64,000 nt of DNA from CAUZIZ01 sp965219005 (GCA_965219005.1 CBDCMS010000004.1:3472001-3536000); one strand, 5' to 3'; positions 27,260 to 37,278 are shown, counted from the first letter of the stretch. The notes: generated by a model from the sequence alone, not told the origin. Program-made: numbers and translations.

Positions 27260-28381
27260 CTACAACCCAAGGATCCTGGCCGCCGTGCCTCCCATGATCT
27301 GAGCTAGATCCTCCGGACCTAGGAAGTCACAGTATTTCTCGATCCAGTCGCGTGACTGCCGATAGGTGCAGAACCTGTTCTGGAAGGGCATGTCGGTTCC
27401 CCAGAGGAGTTGGCCGGGGCCGATTTCCCGGCACATCGTCTCCAAGGTGGGCCATACCTCCCGGTAGGGAAAGTCGAAAAGGTCTCCCAGCCGGACCGGA
27501 AAGCTGACCTCGAGGTGACACCGGGGGTTTCGGAACGGCTCCCAGATGGCTTCCGGTAGCGTGATCCGGTTGCCGTCTACGAATGATCTCCAGGGGAAGC
27601 CGTGGGTCAGGCTGCAGATCACGTCGGGATAGCGTTCCATCCACCGCATCAGAATCTTGAGCTGGTCGAGATAACCCTGCTGCTGCTCCTGCTGGCTGAG
27701 TTCTTCGGACAGCTCTCTGGGGTCTGTCCCCAGCGTGAAAAACACTGGCACACCCAACCCTGAAGCAGCTTCCCAGAAGGGTCGAAAAGGACCATCATCC
27801 CAGGGATCTTTGCCCTCCAGGTACGCCAGTGGAGGGATGAACTTGATCGCATGGAGCCCAAAGCTGGAGATCGCCGTCTCGAGCTCCTCGATGACAGCAT
27901 CGGTCTCGCTCCTCAGACGCCACTCATCGACCGGGGCCATGGATCGCAAACGATCCGGATAGAGCCGCACACACTCCGCCAGATAGGCAACATCCCGACC
28001 CAACATGGGATCGGTGTGGAGCAGAGCTGCATCGACGCCGGCGTAGTCCATCTCGGCGATCAGGCTGTGGGCGGTGTACTCCAGATGCTTCAGGTTCGGG
28101 GGGTAGAACTGCTTGGTGTAATCCTCGCCGTCGACCGTCCAGACAACCCGACCACGATCGTGGTCGACCCTGAAATCCACGTCCGGCAGATCAAGCTGCT
28201 GATCGAGTCCCGGTGGAGCCAGGGGCTCCGAGGAGGCAGCGGTCCGATCCCGGACTCTCCAGGCGGGTTGATGGTGTCCCGCATGGGCCACCTGAAGCCA
28301 TTTCAGGTGCTCTCTCCCACTGGAATGCCCCGCAGGCTGATCTGCGGGAGGAAAACAGTAGACGTGAGAATCAACAATCAT
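27260..28381 (-). CDS. Amidohydrolase-2 family protein
   Basis: 373 residues from ATG 28381 (MIVDSHVYCF); the upstream frame to 28435 only translates a repeat. The fold is the metal-dependent TIM barrel of the amidohydrolase_2/ACMSD group. It starts with a VDSH metal site that lacks the second His of HxH (DSHVY). Later pieces are LHAIKFIPP, LTHGFPW and LLWGTDMPF, the last with the metal-site Asp. It probably acts as a hydrolase or decarboxylase on a small carboxylate; the altered first motif makes the metal set uncertain. No clear ribosome binding site precedes the start. Confidence 0.78.
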   Translation of the reverse strand: MIVDSHVYCFPPADQPAGHSSGREHLKWLQVAHAGHHQPAWRVRDRTAASSEPLAPPGLDQQLDLPDVDFRVDHDRGRVVWTVDGEDYTKQFYPPNLKHLEYTAHSLIAEMDYAGVDAALLHTDPMLGRDVAYLAECVRLYPDRLRSMAPVDEWRLRSETDAVIEELETAISSFGLHAIKFIPPLAYLEGKDPWDDGPFRPFWEAASGLGVPVFFTLGTDPRELSEELSQQEQQQGYLDQLKILMRWMERYPDVICSLTHGFPWRSFVDGNRITLPEAIWEPFRNPRCHLEVSFPVRLGDLFDFPYREVWPTLETMCREIGPGQLLWGTDMPFQNRFCTYRQSRDWIEKYCDFLGPEDLAQIMGGTAARILGL

Positions 28382-28390
28382 GGAGGAGAA

Positions 28391-28442
28391 TCCCAAGATA
28401 CAAGATACAAGAAACAAACAAAATCCAAATTCCAAGCAGCAA
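28391..28442 (+). repeat. CAAGATA-heptad repeat, single arm
   Basis: Heptads CAAGATA, CAAGATA, CAAGAAA and CAAACAA continue to CAAATTC and CAAGCAG. This matches one arm of the elements at 19388 and 33803; no inverted partner is seen nearby. Confidence 0.7.
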
Positions 28443-28495
28443 AGGGAAATTCCGGGGTCTAAGGTCTAGCACGCGGGGGCCTTGGGTTCTCTACT

Positions 28496-29969
28496 CTAGT
28501 CGAGCGTGAACGATTGCAGCTCCACCGGGACCGGTAACTGCGGGGGCAGGATATACCCAGACGCTGGACGGGGAGGCGGAAGAAGGCCGATCGACTGCAC
28601 CACCAGGGCGGTGACCTTTGTTAAGGGGTTACAAGCAGGTACCTGCTCAGGGCTACAAAAATTGGCAAAAGTATTGTTGACGCCTTGATCCACAATCCTG
28701 GAGGTTGGACCCGTAAAGATGAGATTCTCGATGAAGCGATTGTTCTGTCCGCTTGACACCGCAATCGGAGCAAACGCGATGGTGGGCATCGTCATGATGA
28801 AGTTGTCCTGGACATTGTTGAATTGTGGCACTGTGCCCAATATTGGATTGTTGTCGGGTGTGAAGGTGAAGGCTGTGGATTGCACGCCGGCTTCGGTAGC
28901 ATCAAGGATGATGTTGCTGATGATCTGCGAATTCTGCGGTGGGAAAAGTGGAGGGAAGCACATGGGATCGGTAAAGAACGAGCCCTGAGATTGCATCGTG
29001 ATACCGATCTCGGTGTCGATGATGGTATTGCTCGCTGCAACTGCCTCATCCGTATCGATCAGAGACACCCCGATGTCGGAGTCCCGCACCGTATTTGACG
29101 CCGCCGCCACCAACTCCATGAGAGTCGCAGGCGGGGGAACCACGAGTGGGTCTGGAATTCCGTTTAGTACTACCTTTGGGCAAAGGAAGAGTATCGCGTG
29201 AAACTTGAAAGCCGTTGGCCGCGCGAACGGTCGGCGGGACAGCTGCCGGCAGGACCGGTCCTGTCAGCATGCACTGGTGAACCTTGACCTGAATCCCTTG
29301 GCCGTCGGCCATGATCCCTACGCGGGTTGTATTCATGACCATGCAGTCCTCAATCTGAGGGGTCCTCTCTGTGGGTGGGTTCATGGGATCAAACGTCGAG
29401 AGGTTCTGCCCTACGCCGAGAATCCCGATTCCCTGGGCAGTCCCATCGGTATTGCGGATATTCTGTACCGCCACGTTGCTGATGGTGCCGTCGACCAACC
29501 AATACTGAATGCCCACAATCGGTAATCCCGGCGCCGGCACCATCGTGGAGAGACCGTCAACTGTCAGGTTTGAGATGTTCACCGAGCTCGCCGATACCAC
29601 CTTGATGATCGGTCCTGGAGTCCCGCCGCCGCTGATCGTTACTTGAGTTTTATCCGGATTGCCTCCCGTATCACCAAGGCCTCGAATAGTAAGGTCCTTT
29701 ACGGGTGGGGTGGTCGCTTCCATGACCGTGACAATCTCCGTATAAACTCCCGGGCAAATCTCAACTACAACCGTTGAAGCCGGGTCACCAAGGGCGGCGG
29801 TCACTGCCGCCTGCACGGTCGTGGTAGTGAGCGTGGGTCCAGCCGTTGCACCGGGACAACCAACGCCGCCGGGATCGACGAGAAAGGTGGTCTGGGCCAC
29901 GGCTGGCGTGGGCGTCAGGGCCAGCAATATGAATATCCCTACGACTACCATGATTCGGCAGGGCAGCAT
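28496..29969 (-). pseudogene. Secreted parallel beta-helix protein, frameshifted
   Basis: A first frame starting near ATG 29969 (MLPCRIMVVVGIF) has a clear signal peptide ending TPAVAQ. It then has Asn/Thr/Gly/Val-rich repeats of the right-handed beta-helix kind (VTISGGG, VNISNLTVDG, IEDCMVMNTTRVGI). It breaks off at 29046. A second frame (28496-29143) continues the same style (SNTVRDSDIGVSLID, SNTIIDTEIGITM, QNNRFIENLIF) to VELQSFTLD. The shift probably lies around 29195-29205, after AANGF. Together they form one protein of about 490 residues. Whether this is decay or a sequencing error cannot be told. Confidence 0.7.
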
Positions 29970-30221
29970 CGACAGACCTGTGCTCCTTTCGTCGGGTTCC
30001 AAGCAGGGCAGTTATGGCCTTGCTCCCCACGTTGCTAGACAAGAGTTTAGGTTTTGGGTCCGCCCAGTCTGAGCAGGAACAGTACAGCGGGAAACTGACG
30101 CTCCTACGAGACCCAGTGTGACACTAACCCCGAGCGTCACCCGGGCTAGGCACCTAACTCCACCGTTTTGAGAGAAGTAGGCTACCCCCAGGAAGGCTCA
30201 GGCGCAAGCCCCCTTCGTCAG

Positions 30222-31163
30222 TTACACTAACACGTACTTCCCTCCCGGCTTCAGGATCACGATGTCCGTATTTGGAATAGCGTAGTTGCGGGCGGCAATT
30301 GCCGTGACGTACTCGGCCGGATGTCCTCCCTGAGAGCGTATCGGAGGATAGAAGAAGCCAAAGTGACAGGGGATCACAACCCGGGGCTGCAGTATCTGGG
30401 TGAGAAGTGCCGCAAAACCGACGCCGAAGTTGGTGTCATTGATGGGCAAGAGCAGATAGTCGACGTCCAGATTGCACATCTCATTCTTCCGCTCGTGATC
30501 GAACCGGTTGTCGCCGGGATGGTAGATGTTCCCATATCGGGTCTTGATCAGGAAACCACAGGCGCCGGGCGAATGATCGGAATACTGGATTTCGACTGAA
30601 AAGTTCTCGAAATCGAAGGCGGATCCATAGCTTGCTTCGACCAGCAGTTCCGCTGAGATCCCCTGCTTCAACAGGGCTTCGTGGCAGGCTTTGGAGGCGA
30701 TGATCTTGGGCTTTAGATGGGCAATCTTCTGGATCTCTCTGGGGTCACAGTGATCGGTGTGCTCGTGGGTGAGCAAGACAACATCGGCCTTCTTCACTTC
30801 ATTGGCGCGTAGCGGGAAGTGAGACGGTTGGGTATAGATCGGCTTGAGATCGTAGTGCTTCACCTCAACTTGGGGCCGGCCCGTGGCTTGATATTTCTCT
30901 CTCAATTGGATGTACTCTGGATTGTCTCCGCTGAAGATGGGGTCCAGAAGGATGAAGCGTCCCTCCAAGCGGATCAAGAAACCCACGTTGACCAGGTACC
31001 AGATGGCATCGTAGTTCGTGTCTCCGAAGGCTTCATCCGCAATGTTTCGGGAGGCGCGCGGACTTCGTTCCTCGGCTGCAGGACGTCCCTCGGGCCTGGC
31101 CTCCACCGAACGGGGACTCGCCCCCATAGCCAATCCCGCTCCTAGAAAAGTTCGACGATTCAT
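30222..31163 (-). CDS. Exported MBL-fold metallo-hydrolase (UlaG-like)
   Basis: 313 residues; AAGGAG lies 8 nt before ATG 31163. The N-terminus (MNRRTFLGAGLAMGA) resembles a twin-arginine-type signal. The metallo-beta-lactamase core carries LLTHEHTDHCD, with further ligand positions around YSDHSPG, IYHPGDNRFDHE and VVIPCHFG. The UlaG-like order suggests a lactonase or phosphodiesterase-type hydrolase; the substrate is unknown. It is transcribed away from proB. Confidence 0.82.
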   Translation of the reverse strand: MNRRTFLGAGLAMGASPRSVEARPEGRPAAEERSPRASRNIADEAFGDTNYDAIWYLVNVGFLIRLEGRFILLDPIFSGDNPEYIQLREKYQATGRPQVEVKHYDLKPIYTQPSHFPLRANEVKKADVVLLTHEHTDHCDPREIQKIAHLKPKIIASKACHEALLKQGISAELLVEASYGSAFDFENFSVEIQYSDHSPGACGFLIKTRYGNIYHPGDNRFDHERKNEMCNLDVDYLLLPINDTNFGVGFAALLTQILQPRVVIPCHFGFFYPPIRSQGGHPAEYVTAIAARNYAIPNTDIVILKPGGKYVLV

Positions 31164-31327
31164 CTCTCAGTCTCCTTTGAAGAAAAATGATTGTTCAATC
31201 GGTATCTCGTCGCGGTGTCAGAATCCGACTGCGAGGTATGCTACGTGCTTCATCCCCAAAGGTCGAACCTTGACCTTCCGGAGCACGGCCTTAACATAGG
31301 TAACCGGTCTAGTTGCAGGACAACAAC

Positions 31328-32506
31328 ATGGGACGACAACAATCGAATCGTGAGTTTCGCCAGACTCTCTCTAGCGCCCGGCGCATTGTGGTCAAAGTGG
31401 GTTCGGGGGTGCTGGTCGGCGAAGCCCAGGAACTGGGGAGGGCTCGAATCGGAAGACTGGTGGAAAGCCTGGGGCAACTTCTGGAGAAACAGCGCCAGAT
31501 CATTCTCGTCACCTCCGGCGCGGTCGCGGCTGGCGCGCCTGCCATGGGTCTCGCCGGCTCAGCCAAAACCATCCCCCAGAAACAAGCGTGTGCCGCCGTC
31601 GGACAGAATCTGCTTATGGCACTCTACGAGCAGCTGTTCTCTCTCCAAGGCCATCATACCGCGCAGATTCTCCTGACGCAGGACGACTTCCGGAACCGCG
31701 AGCGCTATCTGAATGCCCGCAATACGCTGGAGACGCTTCTCTCGGCACAGATTCTTCCAATCGTGAACGAGAACGACACCGTAGTCGTCGAGGAAATCAA
31801 GTTCGGAGACAACGACAACCTCTCCTCCCAGGTAGCGGCCCTGGTCCAGGCCGATCTTCTCCTTATCCTGTCGACCGTGGAGGGCTTCTACGAGCCCCCC
31901 GCCCTGGGAGCTTCTGAGCACCCCAGGATCATCCCTACGGTCACCGAAATCGACGACACCCATTTCGGCTACGCGCAAGACATTGAGAGTCCCTCCCGAG
32001 TTACCACGGGAGGGATGAGATCAAAGCTCATGGCGATCGAGAAGGCCGCACACTACGGCATTCCCACCGTTCTCGCCAGCGGACTCAACCCAGGCTCGAT
32101 CGAACGGGTGCTGGCAGGTGAGGAGGAAGGGACGCTCTTTCTTCCGCTCGAGGAACGGCTCTCGGCTCGCAAGCACTGGATTCTCCACTCGCTTGCTCCT
32201 GCGGGGAGCTTGAGCGTGGATGGCGGTGCCGTGCGGGCGATCCTGGAGCAGGGCAAGAGTCTCCTCTCGATCGGCATCACCTCCGTGAGCGGCGAATTTG
32301 GCTCGGGCAACGCGGTGCGAGTCCTGGGACCCGACGGGGAGGAGATCGCTCGGGGGCTGAGCTATTACAGCTCCGCCGAAGTGGAGATCATCCGGGGCGG
32401 CAGGAGCGACGAGATTGAATCCCGGCTAGGCTACACTTACTATGACGAGGTGATCCACAGAGACAACCTGGTTCCGGTCAACCGGGGTACGGGTCCAAGG
32501 GAGTGA
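31328..32506 (+). CDS. proB: Glutamate 5-kinase
   Basis: First step of proline synthesis: glutamate plus ATP to glutamyl 5-phosphate. 392 residues from ATG 31328 (AGGA 8 nt upstream) rather than the TTG at 31313. It has an amino-acid kinase domain (VVKVGSGVLVG, VTSGAVAAGAPAMGL, FGDNDNLSSQVAALV, TGGMRSKLMAIEKA) and a C-terminal PUA domain (about 290-375), as in E. coli. Its stop overlaps the proA start region, so the two form an operon. Confidence 0.95.
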   Translation: MGRQQSNREFRQTLSSARRIVVKVGSGVLVGEAQELGRARIGRLVESLGQLLEKQRQIILVTSGAVAAGAPAMGLAGSAKTIPQKQACAAVGQNLLMALYEQLFSLQGHHTAQILLTQDDFRNRERYLNARNTLETLLSAQILPIVNENDTVVVEEIKFGDNDNLSSQVAALVQADLLLILSTVEGFYEPPALGASEHPRIIPTVTEIDDTHFGYAQDIESPSRVTTGGMRSKLMAIEKAAHYGIPTVLASGLNPGSIERVLAGEEEGTLFLPLEERLSARKHWILHSLAPAGSLSVDGGAVRAILEQGKSLLSIGITSVSGEFGSGNAVRVLGPDGEEIARGLSYYSSAEVEIIRGGRSDEIESRLGYTYYDEVIHRDNLVPVNRGTGPRE

Positions 32507-32508
32507 GC

Positions 32509-33786
32509 ATGGAATCTATAGTCGAATCTCTGGAGACCGAGATCACCGAGCTGGCAAAGCGAGCCCGGAGGGCCAGCCGCGCAACCGCCAACCTGGACAC
32601 TGAGACCAAGAACCGGCTGCTACTGAGTCTCGCCCAGCGGCTGGACACAGCCGCCACCCGGCAAGAGCTCCTGGCCGCCAACCAGGAAGATCTTGCCGCT
32701 GCCCAGAAGAAAGGTGTCAAGGGGCCACTCCTGGACCGTCTCAGACTGGATGAAAAGCGGATAGCCGCCATGATTCGAGGCCTGAAGGAAGTAGCGGCTC
32801 TGCCCGATCCCGTCGGCGTGATCCGCCATTCTTGGACCCGTCCCAACGGACTCGAGGTGAAGAAGGCAACCATCCCTCTGGGGGTCATCGGCATCATCTA
32901 CGAGGCTCGACCCAACGTTACGATCGATGCCTTTGCTCTCTGTTTCAAGGCGGGTAACGCCACCGTTCTCAAGGGTGGATCGGAGGCAATTCACTCGAAT
33001 CGCGCATTGGTGAAGACCGCTTCCGCAGCCCTAGCGGATGCCGGCCTGGGTGACGCTGGCTGTCAAATCGTGGACTCCACCGACCGCCAAGCGGTCAGCC
33101 TCTTGCTTCAACAGGAAGAGAACATCGATCTCATCATCCCCCGAGGCGGCGAAGGGCTCATCCGGTTCGTGGCTGAAAACAGCCGCATCCCCGTGATCAA
33201 ACACTACAAGGGCGTCTGTAACGTCTACGTGGACCGCGAGGCAGATCTACGAAAGGCTGTCGCCATCACCGAGAACGCAAAGGTCTCACGTCCTTCGGTC
33301 TGCAATGCTATGGAAACACTCCTGGTCCACGAAAATGTCGCCGCAGAGTTCCTGCCGCTTTTCCGAGAGCGCATGCAGAGCTGTGGAGTCGAAATACGGG
33401 GAGATGAGGCGACTCGACGGTTGATCCCGGAGGCCCTTCCCGCTTCCGAAGAGGACTACCACGCCGAGTACCTGGATCTCATCGTGGCTGTCCGGGTCGT
33501 CTCCGGCCTGGACGAGGCGATCCAACACATCGGAGAGTACGGATCAGACCATACCGAATCCATCGTCACCGAGAATCAAGCCACGGGACAGGAGTTCCTG
33601 AATCGCGTCAACTCCTCCGTGGTCCTCCTCAATGCCTCGACCAGGTTCTCCGACGGCGGCGAGCTTGGTCTGGGTGCCGAAATCGGCATCAGCACTACCC
33701 GCCTGCACGCTTATGGTCCGATGGGCCTTGAAAGCCTGGTCACGGAGAAGTTCGTGATCTACGGAGATGGGCAGATTCGGGAATAG
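32509..33786 (+). CDS. proA: Glutamate-5-semialdehyde dehydrogenase
   Basis: Second step of proline synthesis, reducing glutamyl 5-phosphate with NADPH. 425 residues from ATG 32509 with GGAG at 32499-32502; a GTG two codons earlier is the alternative. Full-length family features: IYEARPNVTIDAFALC, ILKGG-like VLKGGSEAIHSN, the catalytic Cys in AKVSRPSVCNAMETLLVH, and the end GPMGLESLVTEKFVIYG. It is coupled to proB. Confidence 0.95.
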   Translation: MESIVESLETEITELAKRARRASRATANLDTETKNRLLLSLAQRLDTAATRQELLAANQEDLAAAQKKGVKGPLLDRLRLDEKRIAAMIRGLKEVAALPDPVGVIRHSWTRPNGLEVKKATIPLGVIGIIYEARPNVTIDAFALCFKAGNATVLKGGSEAIHSNRALVKTASAALADAGLGDAGCQIVDSTDRQAVSLLLQQEENIDLIIPRGGEGLIRFVAENSRIPVIKHYKGVCNVYVDREADLRKAVAITENAKVSRPSVCNAMETLLVHENVAAEFLPLFRERMQSCGVEIRGDEATRRLIPEALPASEEDYHAEYLDLIVAVRVVSGLDEAIQHIGEYGSDHTESIVTENQATGQEFLNRVNSSVVLLNASTRFSDGGELGLGAEIGISTTRLHAYGPMGLESLVTEKFVIYGDGQIRE

Positions 33787-33997
33787 CCAAGATAGCCAAA
33801 TCCCAAGATACAAGTTACAAACAAGCTCCAAATCACAAGCACTAAATTCCAAACAATCCGGAGAACTGACTGCTCGGCTCACAGCGGTCCCGCGGCGGGC
33901 ACGTTCCGGTGATCACTCCATTTTGATGCTTGGAATTTGGGATTTGTTTGTAACTTGTAACTTGTATCTTGTTCCTTGTTCCTTGTTCCTTGGAACT
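33787..33997. repeat. Dispersed CAAGATA-heptad inverted-arm repeat, copy 2
   Basis: Left arm 33803-33852 and right arm 33921-33971 are inverted. The heptad next to CAAACAA is CAAGTTA in both arms (CAAGATA in both arms of copy 1). An extra run of TTGTTCC heptads follows the right arm. It fills the gap between the convergent proA and the next gene. Confidence 0.8.
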
Positions 33998-34005
33998 TGA
34001 TAACC

Positions 34006-35118
34006 TCACAGGTTCGCTATCTGCTCGATCAAAGGCCAGAAATCGAGCTGTTCTACGGCGTGACTGCGGTAGATACCTACGGCGTCGGCGCCGTTCGCTC
34101 GTGCCCGGCGCGCTGCTTCCAGCAGCAGCTTCGGGTCCTGGAAACTTCCTACGTGGTAGCAGGATAGCTCGGCTACCAGCGGACACCGGCCCTTGATGAT
34201 CTCCGCTGCCTGGCGAACCTGACGCTCCACTTCGGAGACATCGGACGTGGTGCGAAACCAGAGGTGGATCTCATCCACCAGCCGCTGGTCCACCCAGGCG
34301 GGCCAATCCTGGAAGACTCTCAGATACTCATCCTGATCCCGAGCGACGAAGGCCGCCGTCATAGGTGCTTCCGGATCCTTTTTTCGCAGCCTATCCCTCA
34401 GCTCCTTCAGGGTAGTGGTTACGTAGTCAGCCCGAAATTGCACCCAGTTGGGATCATGGTTGGGCAGATCGAATGGATTCTGACCGTATTTCCGCCGGAA
34501 AGCCTTGACCACGGGTTCTTCGTAGCCATAGACGCAGGTTCCAGTGTCGTCCCGGTTGGTGCTGACAAATTCGACCTGGACGCCATTTCCTCCATTTCGC
34601 TCCAACATCTCCAGGTACTGATCGGCTTCGTAACGCCGAACCTCAGGGAAGGCCAGACTCATCGAGATCCTTTGTCCGGGTTTCATCTCATCGCTGCGAT
34701 CCCGGCCGTAAGCCCAGAACTCCGGATGCTTCTCTGCGAAAGCACTGACTTTCCTGGTGATGCCTCCCGGGCTCCAGATGGGGCGATGTTGGTTCAGAAG
34801 CTTCTTGGTCGCCGGAGACCTGGTGGACACATAGTGGACGGACCAGGCATAGTTCTGCTTCACGCTTCCATGAGAGTTGAAGGCGAGATAGGGATGGACC
34901 TCTATGCCTTTGTCTTGGGCTGCCTCGACCAGGCTCCTGGTGCCGTTCCAAGGCACCAGCTCGGTGACTCCATGCTGGGCGCATTTCTCTGCGAAGGCCA
35001 CCACCTTCTCCTCGTCTGAAGGCGAACTGGGATTGACAAGTCCCCCCCGATCGCACCAGAGCGGAAAGCGACGGTCTGGTTTTCGAGAACTCCTTGAAGA
35101 TGACGCCTCGCGCGACAT
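34006..35118 (-). CDS. Putative glycoside-hydrolase-like beta/alpha-barrel protein
   Basis: 370 residues. It resembles the GHL10/DUF187-type hydrolase-like barrels: CAQHGVTELVPWNGT early, GIEVHPYLAFN, ISMSLAFPEVRRYEADQYLEML (the stretch describing strand 4), GVQVEFVSTNRDD, VDEIHLWFRT and ADAVGIYRSHAVEQLDFWPLI at the end. No signal peptide is obvious, although a basic start (SREASSSRSSRKPDRRF) is odd and the true start may lie lower. The enzymatic activity is inferred from the fold only. Confidence 0.55.
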   Translation of the reverse strand: MSREASSSRSSRKPDRRFPLWCDRGGLVNPSSPSDEEKVVAFAEKCAQHGVTELVPWNGTRSLVEAAQDKGIEVHPYLAFNSHGSVKQNYAWSVHYVSTRSPATKKLLNQHRPIWSPGGITRKVSAFAEKHPEFWAYGRDRSDEMKPGQRISMSLAFPEVRRYEADQYLEMLERNGGNGVQVEFVSTNRDDTGTCVYGYEEPVVKAFRRKYGQNPFDLPNHDPNWVQFRADYVTTTLKELRDRLRKKDPEAPMTAAFVARDQDEYLRVFQDWPAWVDQRLVDEIHLWFRTTSDVSEVERQVRQAAEIIKGRCPLVAELSCYHVGSFQDPKLLLEAARRARANGADAVGIYRSHAVEQLDFWPLIEQIANL

Positions 35119-35516
35119 ATCTACTCACCTCCTGAGCCAGCCTGGTGACGAATCTTGAGGGGTGGACATCCCCCGAAATCCGGTCCAAGGTTGAACCCGA
35201 AGCATACAGAAATGCCAGAAAAGTTACTACTGAGCTGATCCTAGTAATCAGTGATCAGTGATGCAGTAATCAGTGAGCAGGACCGGAAAAGGCTTAAAAC
35301 CCAACGGCGCCGCCAACGGAAAGCTTCCCGCATTACGAAGCCAAATCCGGCAGAGCCGCGAGCGACTTGACTCGTCAGCAATATGCGGCAGGTTCCGAGG
35401 AGCGACCGGTCAGCAGCACCATTCCCACAGGTGACACAAACAGGGCAGTGAGATATCTTATCCCTGCCTGAGAACATTGAACAGACTCTGAGAGAGATCA
35501 ACAAGGGGGAGAGCCT
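35119..35516. other. Gap between divergent genes holding a dispersed repeat
   Basis: About 400 bp with no gene. The AGTGAAC-heptad element (35243-35418) occupies the middle. The promoter of the secreted propeller gene must lie to its right; AAGGGGGAGA directly precedes that start as a ribosome binding site. Confidence 0.65.
35243..35418 (+). repeat. Dispersed AGTGAAC-heptad repeat, copy 2
   Basis: Heptads AGTAATC, AGTGATC, AGTGATG, then AGTAATC and AGTGAGC lead to AGGACCGG. A conserved tail follows with CCGGCAGAGCCGCGAG and GACTTGA, matching the minus strand of 7418-7530 in the same order. Confidence 0.78.
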
Positions 35517-36962
35517 ATGAAATTCAAAGCGCTATTGTCGCTGATACTGGTGTGCGGCTGGGTCCATGCGGGGGAAGTCTATAACGAGAAGCCGCGGGAG
35601 ATTGGATCCAGACTGGAGCTGTTCGTAGACGACTATTTGATCGAGCACACGGATGGGGTCCACCTCCAGTTGCAGGAACCGAATCCAGCCGGGAAGATCT
35701 TGACCTTCGACAAACCCTGGGAAGGGACGACAAGTCTCTACCACACGGTCTTCAAGGACGGGGACATCTACCGCATGTATTACCGCGGCAGTAGCCACGA
35801 TGGCTACTCGAATCCGGCCTTCGTGGCTCCGGGGGAGACGGTGATCCCGGTACACCCCGAGGTCGGGTGCTACCTCGAGAGCAAGGACGGCATTACCTGG
35901 ACCCGTCCTTCCCTGGGACTGATCGAATACGAAGGCTCCAAGGACAACAACATCGTCTGGATCGGCAAAGGAAGCCACAACTTCGCACCCTTCAAGGACG
36001 GGAACCCCAAGGCAAAGGCTTCAGAGCAATACAAGGCGCTGGCCGGTGGCCCCCTTCTGGCCTTGAGCTCGGCCGATGGTCTCCACTGGAAAAAAATGCG
36101 GGAGGAGCCCGTGATTAGCGATGGTGCCTTCGATTCCTTGAATGTCCCTTTCTGGGATCCGGCGAGACAGCTTTATGTCGCCATCTACCGAGACTTCGGC
36201 AACGGCGTGCGCACGGTCAAATGTGCCACCTCGAAGGACTTCATCAACTGGACTGAAGGAGAGTGGGCCGACTACGGAGATACTCCCAACGAACATCTCT
36301 ACACCAACGGGACCAAGCCCTACTTCCGTGCTCCCCACATCTACCTGGCATTCCCCAAGCGTTTCATGCCCTGGAGGACGTCCCGAGCAGATGCTCCCCT
36401 ACCCGGCGTGTCCGATGGGGTCTTCATGACCAGCCGAGACGGAGTGCACTGGGATCGGCGTTTCATGGAGGCCTTCGTGCGTCCAGGACGGGACCCCAAG
36501 AACTGGATGCATAGGACCAATATGATCTCGGCTGGAACCGTACCGACGGCGTCCGACGAGGTCTCCTTCTACGTTGCTCGCCACTACACCTCTCCCAGCG
36601 CCCACCTGGAACGAATGACCGTCCGGACCGATGGCTTCGCTTCGGCCCATGCCGGTTACTCCGGTGGGGAGCTGATCACCAGGCCGCTGGTCTTCGACGG
36701 GGTCAATCTGGTGCTGAACTTTGCCACCTCGGCAGCCGGAAGCATCCGGCTGGAGATCCAGGATATCGATGGGAATCCGGTGCCGGGCTTCGCCCTGGAG
36801 GCTTCCCCCCTGATCTGGGGAGACGAGATTGAGCACACGGTGAAGTGGGACCGAGGCCATCCCAAGGCCCGGAGCGACACCCTGAACCGAATCGCAGGCA
36901 AACCTGTCCGATTGAGATTCGTAATGAAGGACGCGGATCTCTACTCGCTTCGGTTCGAGTAA
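35517..36962 (+). CDS. Secreted GH32/43-like beta-propeller protein
   Basis: 481 residues. The signal peptide is clear (MKFKALLSLILVCGWVHA). The body has the repeated blade pattern of glycoside-hydrolase clan F/J-like propellers: ELFVDDYLIEHTDGV, YRMYYRGSSHDG, YLESKDGITWTRPSLG, LSSADGLHWKKM, DGVFMTSRDGVHWDRR. A C-terminal beta-sandwich (about 380-481) ends in RFVMKDADLYSLRF. Such proteins are common in polysaccharide-degrading bacteria, but the substrate and activity are not shown. It is probably monocistronic. Confidence 0.6.
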   Translation: MKFKALLSLILVCGWVHAGEVYNEKPREIGSRLELFVDDYLIEHTDGVHLQLQEPNPAGKILTFDKPWEGTTSLYHTVFKDGDIYRMYYRGSSHDGYSNPAFVAPGETVIPVHPEVGCYLESKDGITWTRPSLGLIEYEGSKDNNIVWIGKGSHNFAPFKDGNPKAKASEQYKALAGGPLLALSSADGLHWKKMREEPVISDGAFDSLNVPFWDPARQLYVAIYRDFGNGVRTVKCATSKDFINWTEGEWADYGDTPNEHLYTNGTKPYFRAPHIYLAFPKRFMPWRTSRADAPLPGVSDGVFMTSRDGVHWDRRFMEAFVRPGRDPKNWMHRTNMISAGTVPTASDEVSFYVARHYTSPSAHLERMTVRTDGFASAHAGYSGGELITRPLVFDGVNLVLNFATSAAGSIRLEIQDIDGNPVPGFALEASPLIWGDEIEHTVKWDRGHPKARSDTLNRIAGKPVRLRFVMKDADLYSLRFE

Positions 36963-37088
36963 GCGCGAGACGATTCGAGAAGAAGTCCAGCGAGATATGT
37001 CCTAACGGAAGATTGCGGCATCCAACCCGGTAGGTCCGCCAGCTGGCGCTGGACCCTTCAGGGGGAAGCTTTCTACGCCGAAGTAATT

Positions 37089-37278
37089 GCGTGTAGCCCA
37101 GGGTTGTAATGCGAAGCGAGCTACCCTGGGTCTAGGCCGGTCAAAAAAAACGCCTTAACCAACGGGGTTATTGCCGACCGGGAAAGTATTGGCAACAACG
37201 CTTTCAGCGTAAAAAAAGACAAGGGGACAACTCAAACCCAGGGTAGCTCGCTTCGCATTGCAACCCTGGGCTACACGC
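37089..37278. repeat. Long inverted repeat, 43-bp arms (TAGCCCAGGG family)
   Basis: The arm GCGTGTAGCCCAGGGTTG and onward (37089-37131) recurs inverted at 37236-37278 with one mismatch. Each arm is itself partly palindromic (TAGCCCAGGG/CTACCCTGGG). The interior contains no gene. It fills most of the 387-bp gap between convergent genes. Confidence 0.85.
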
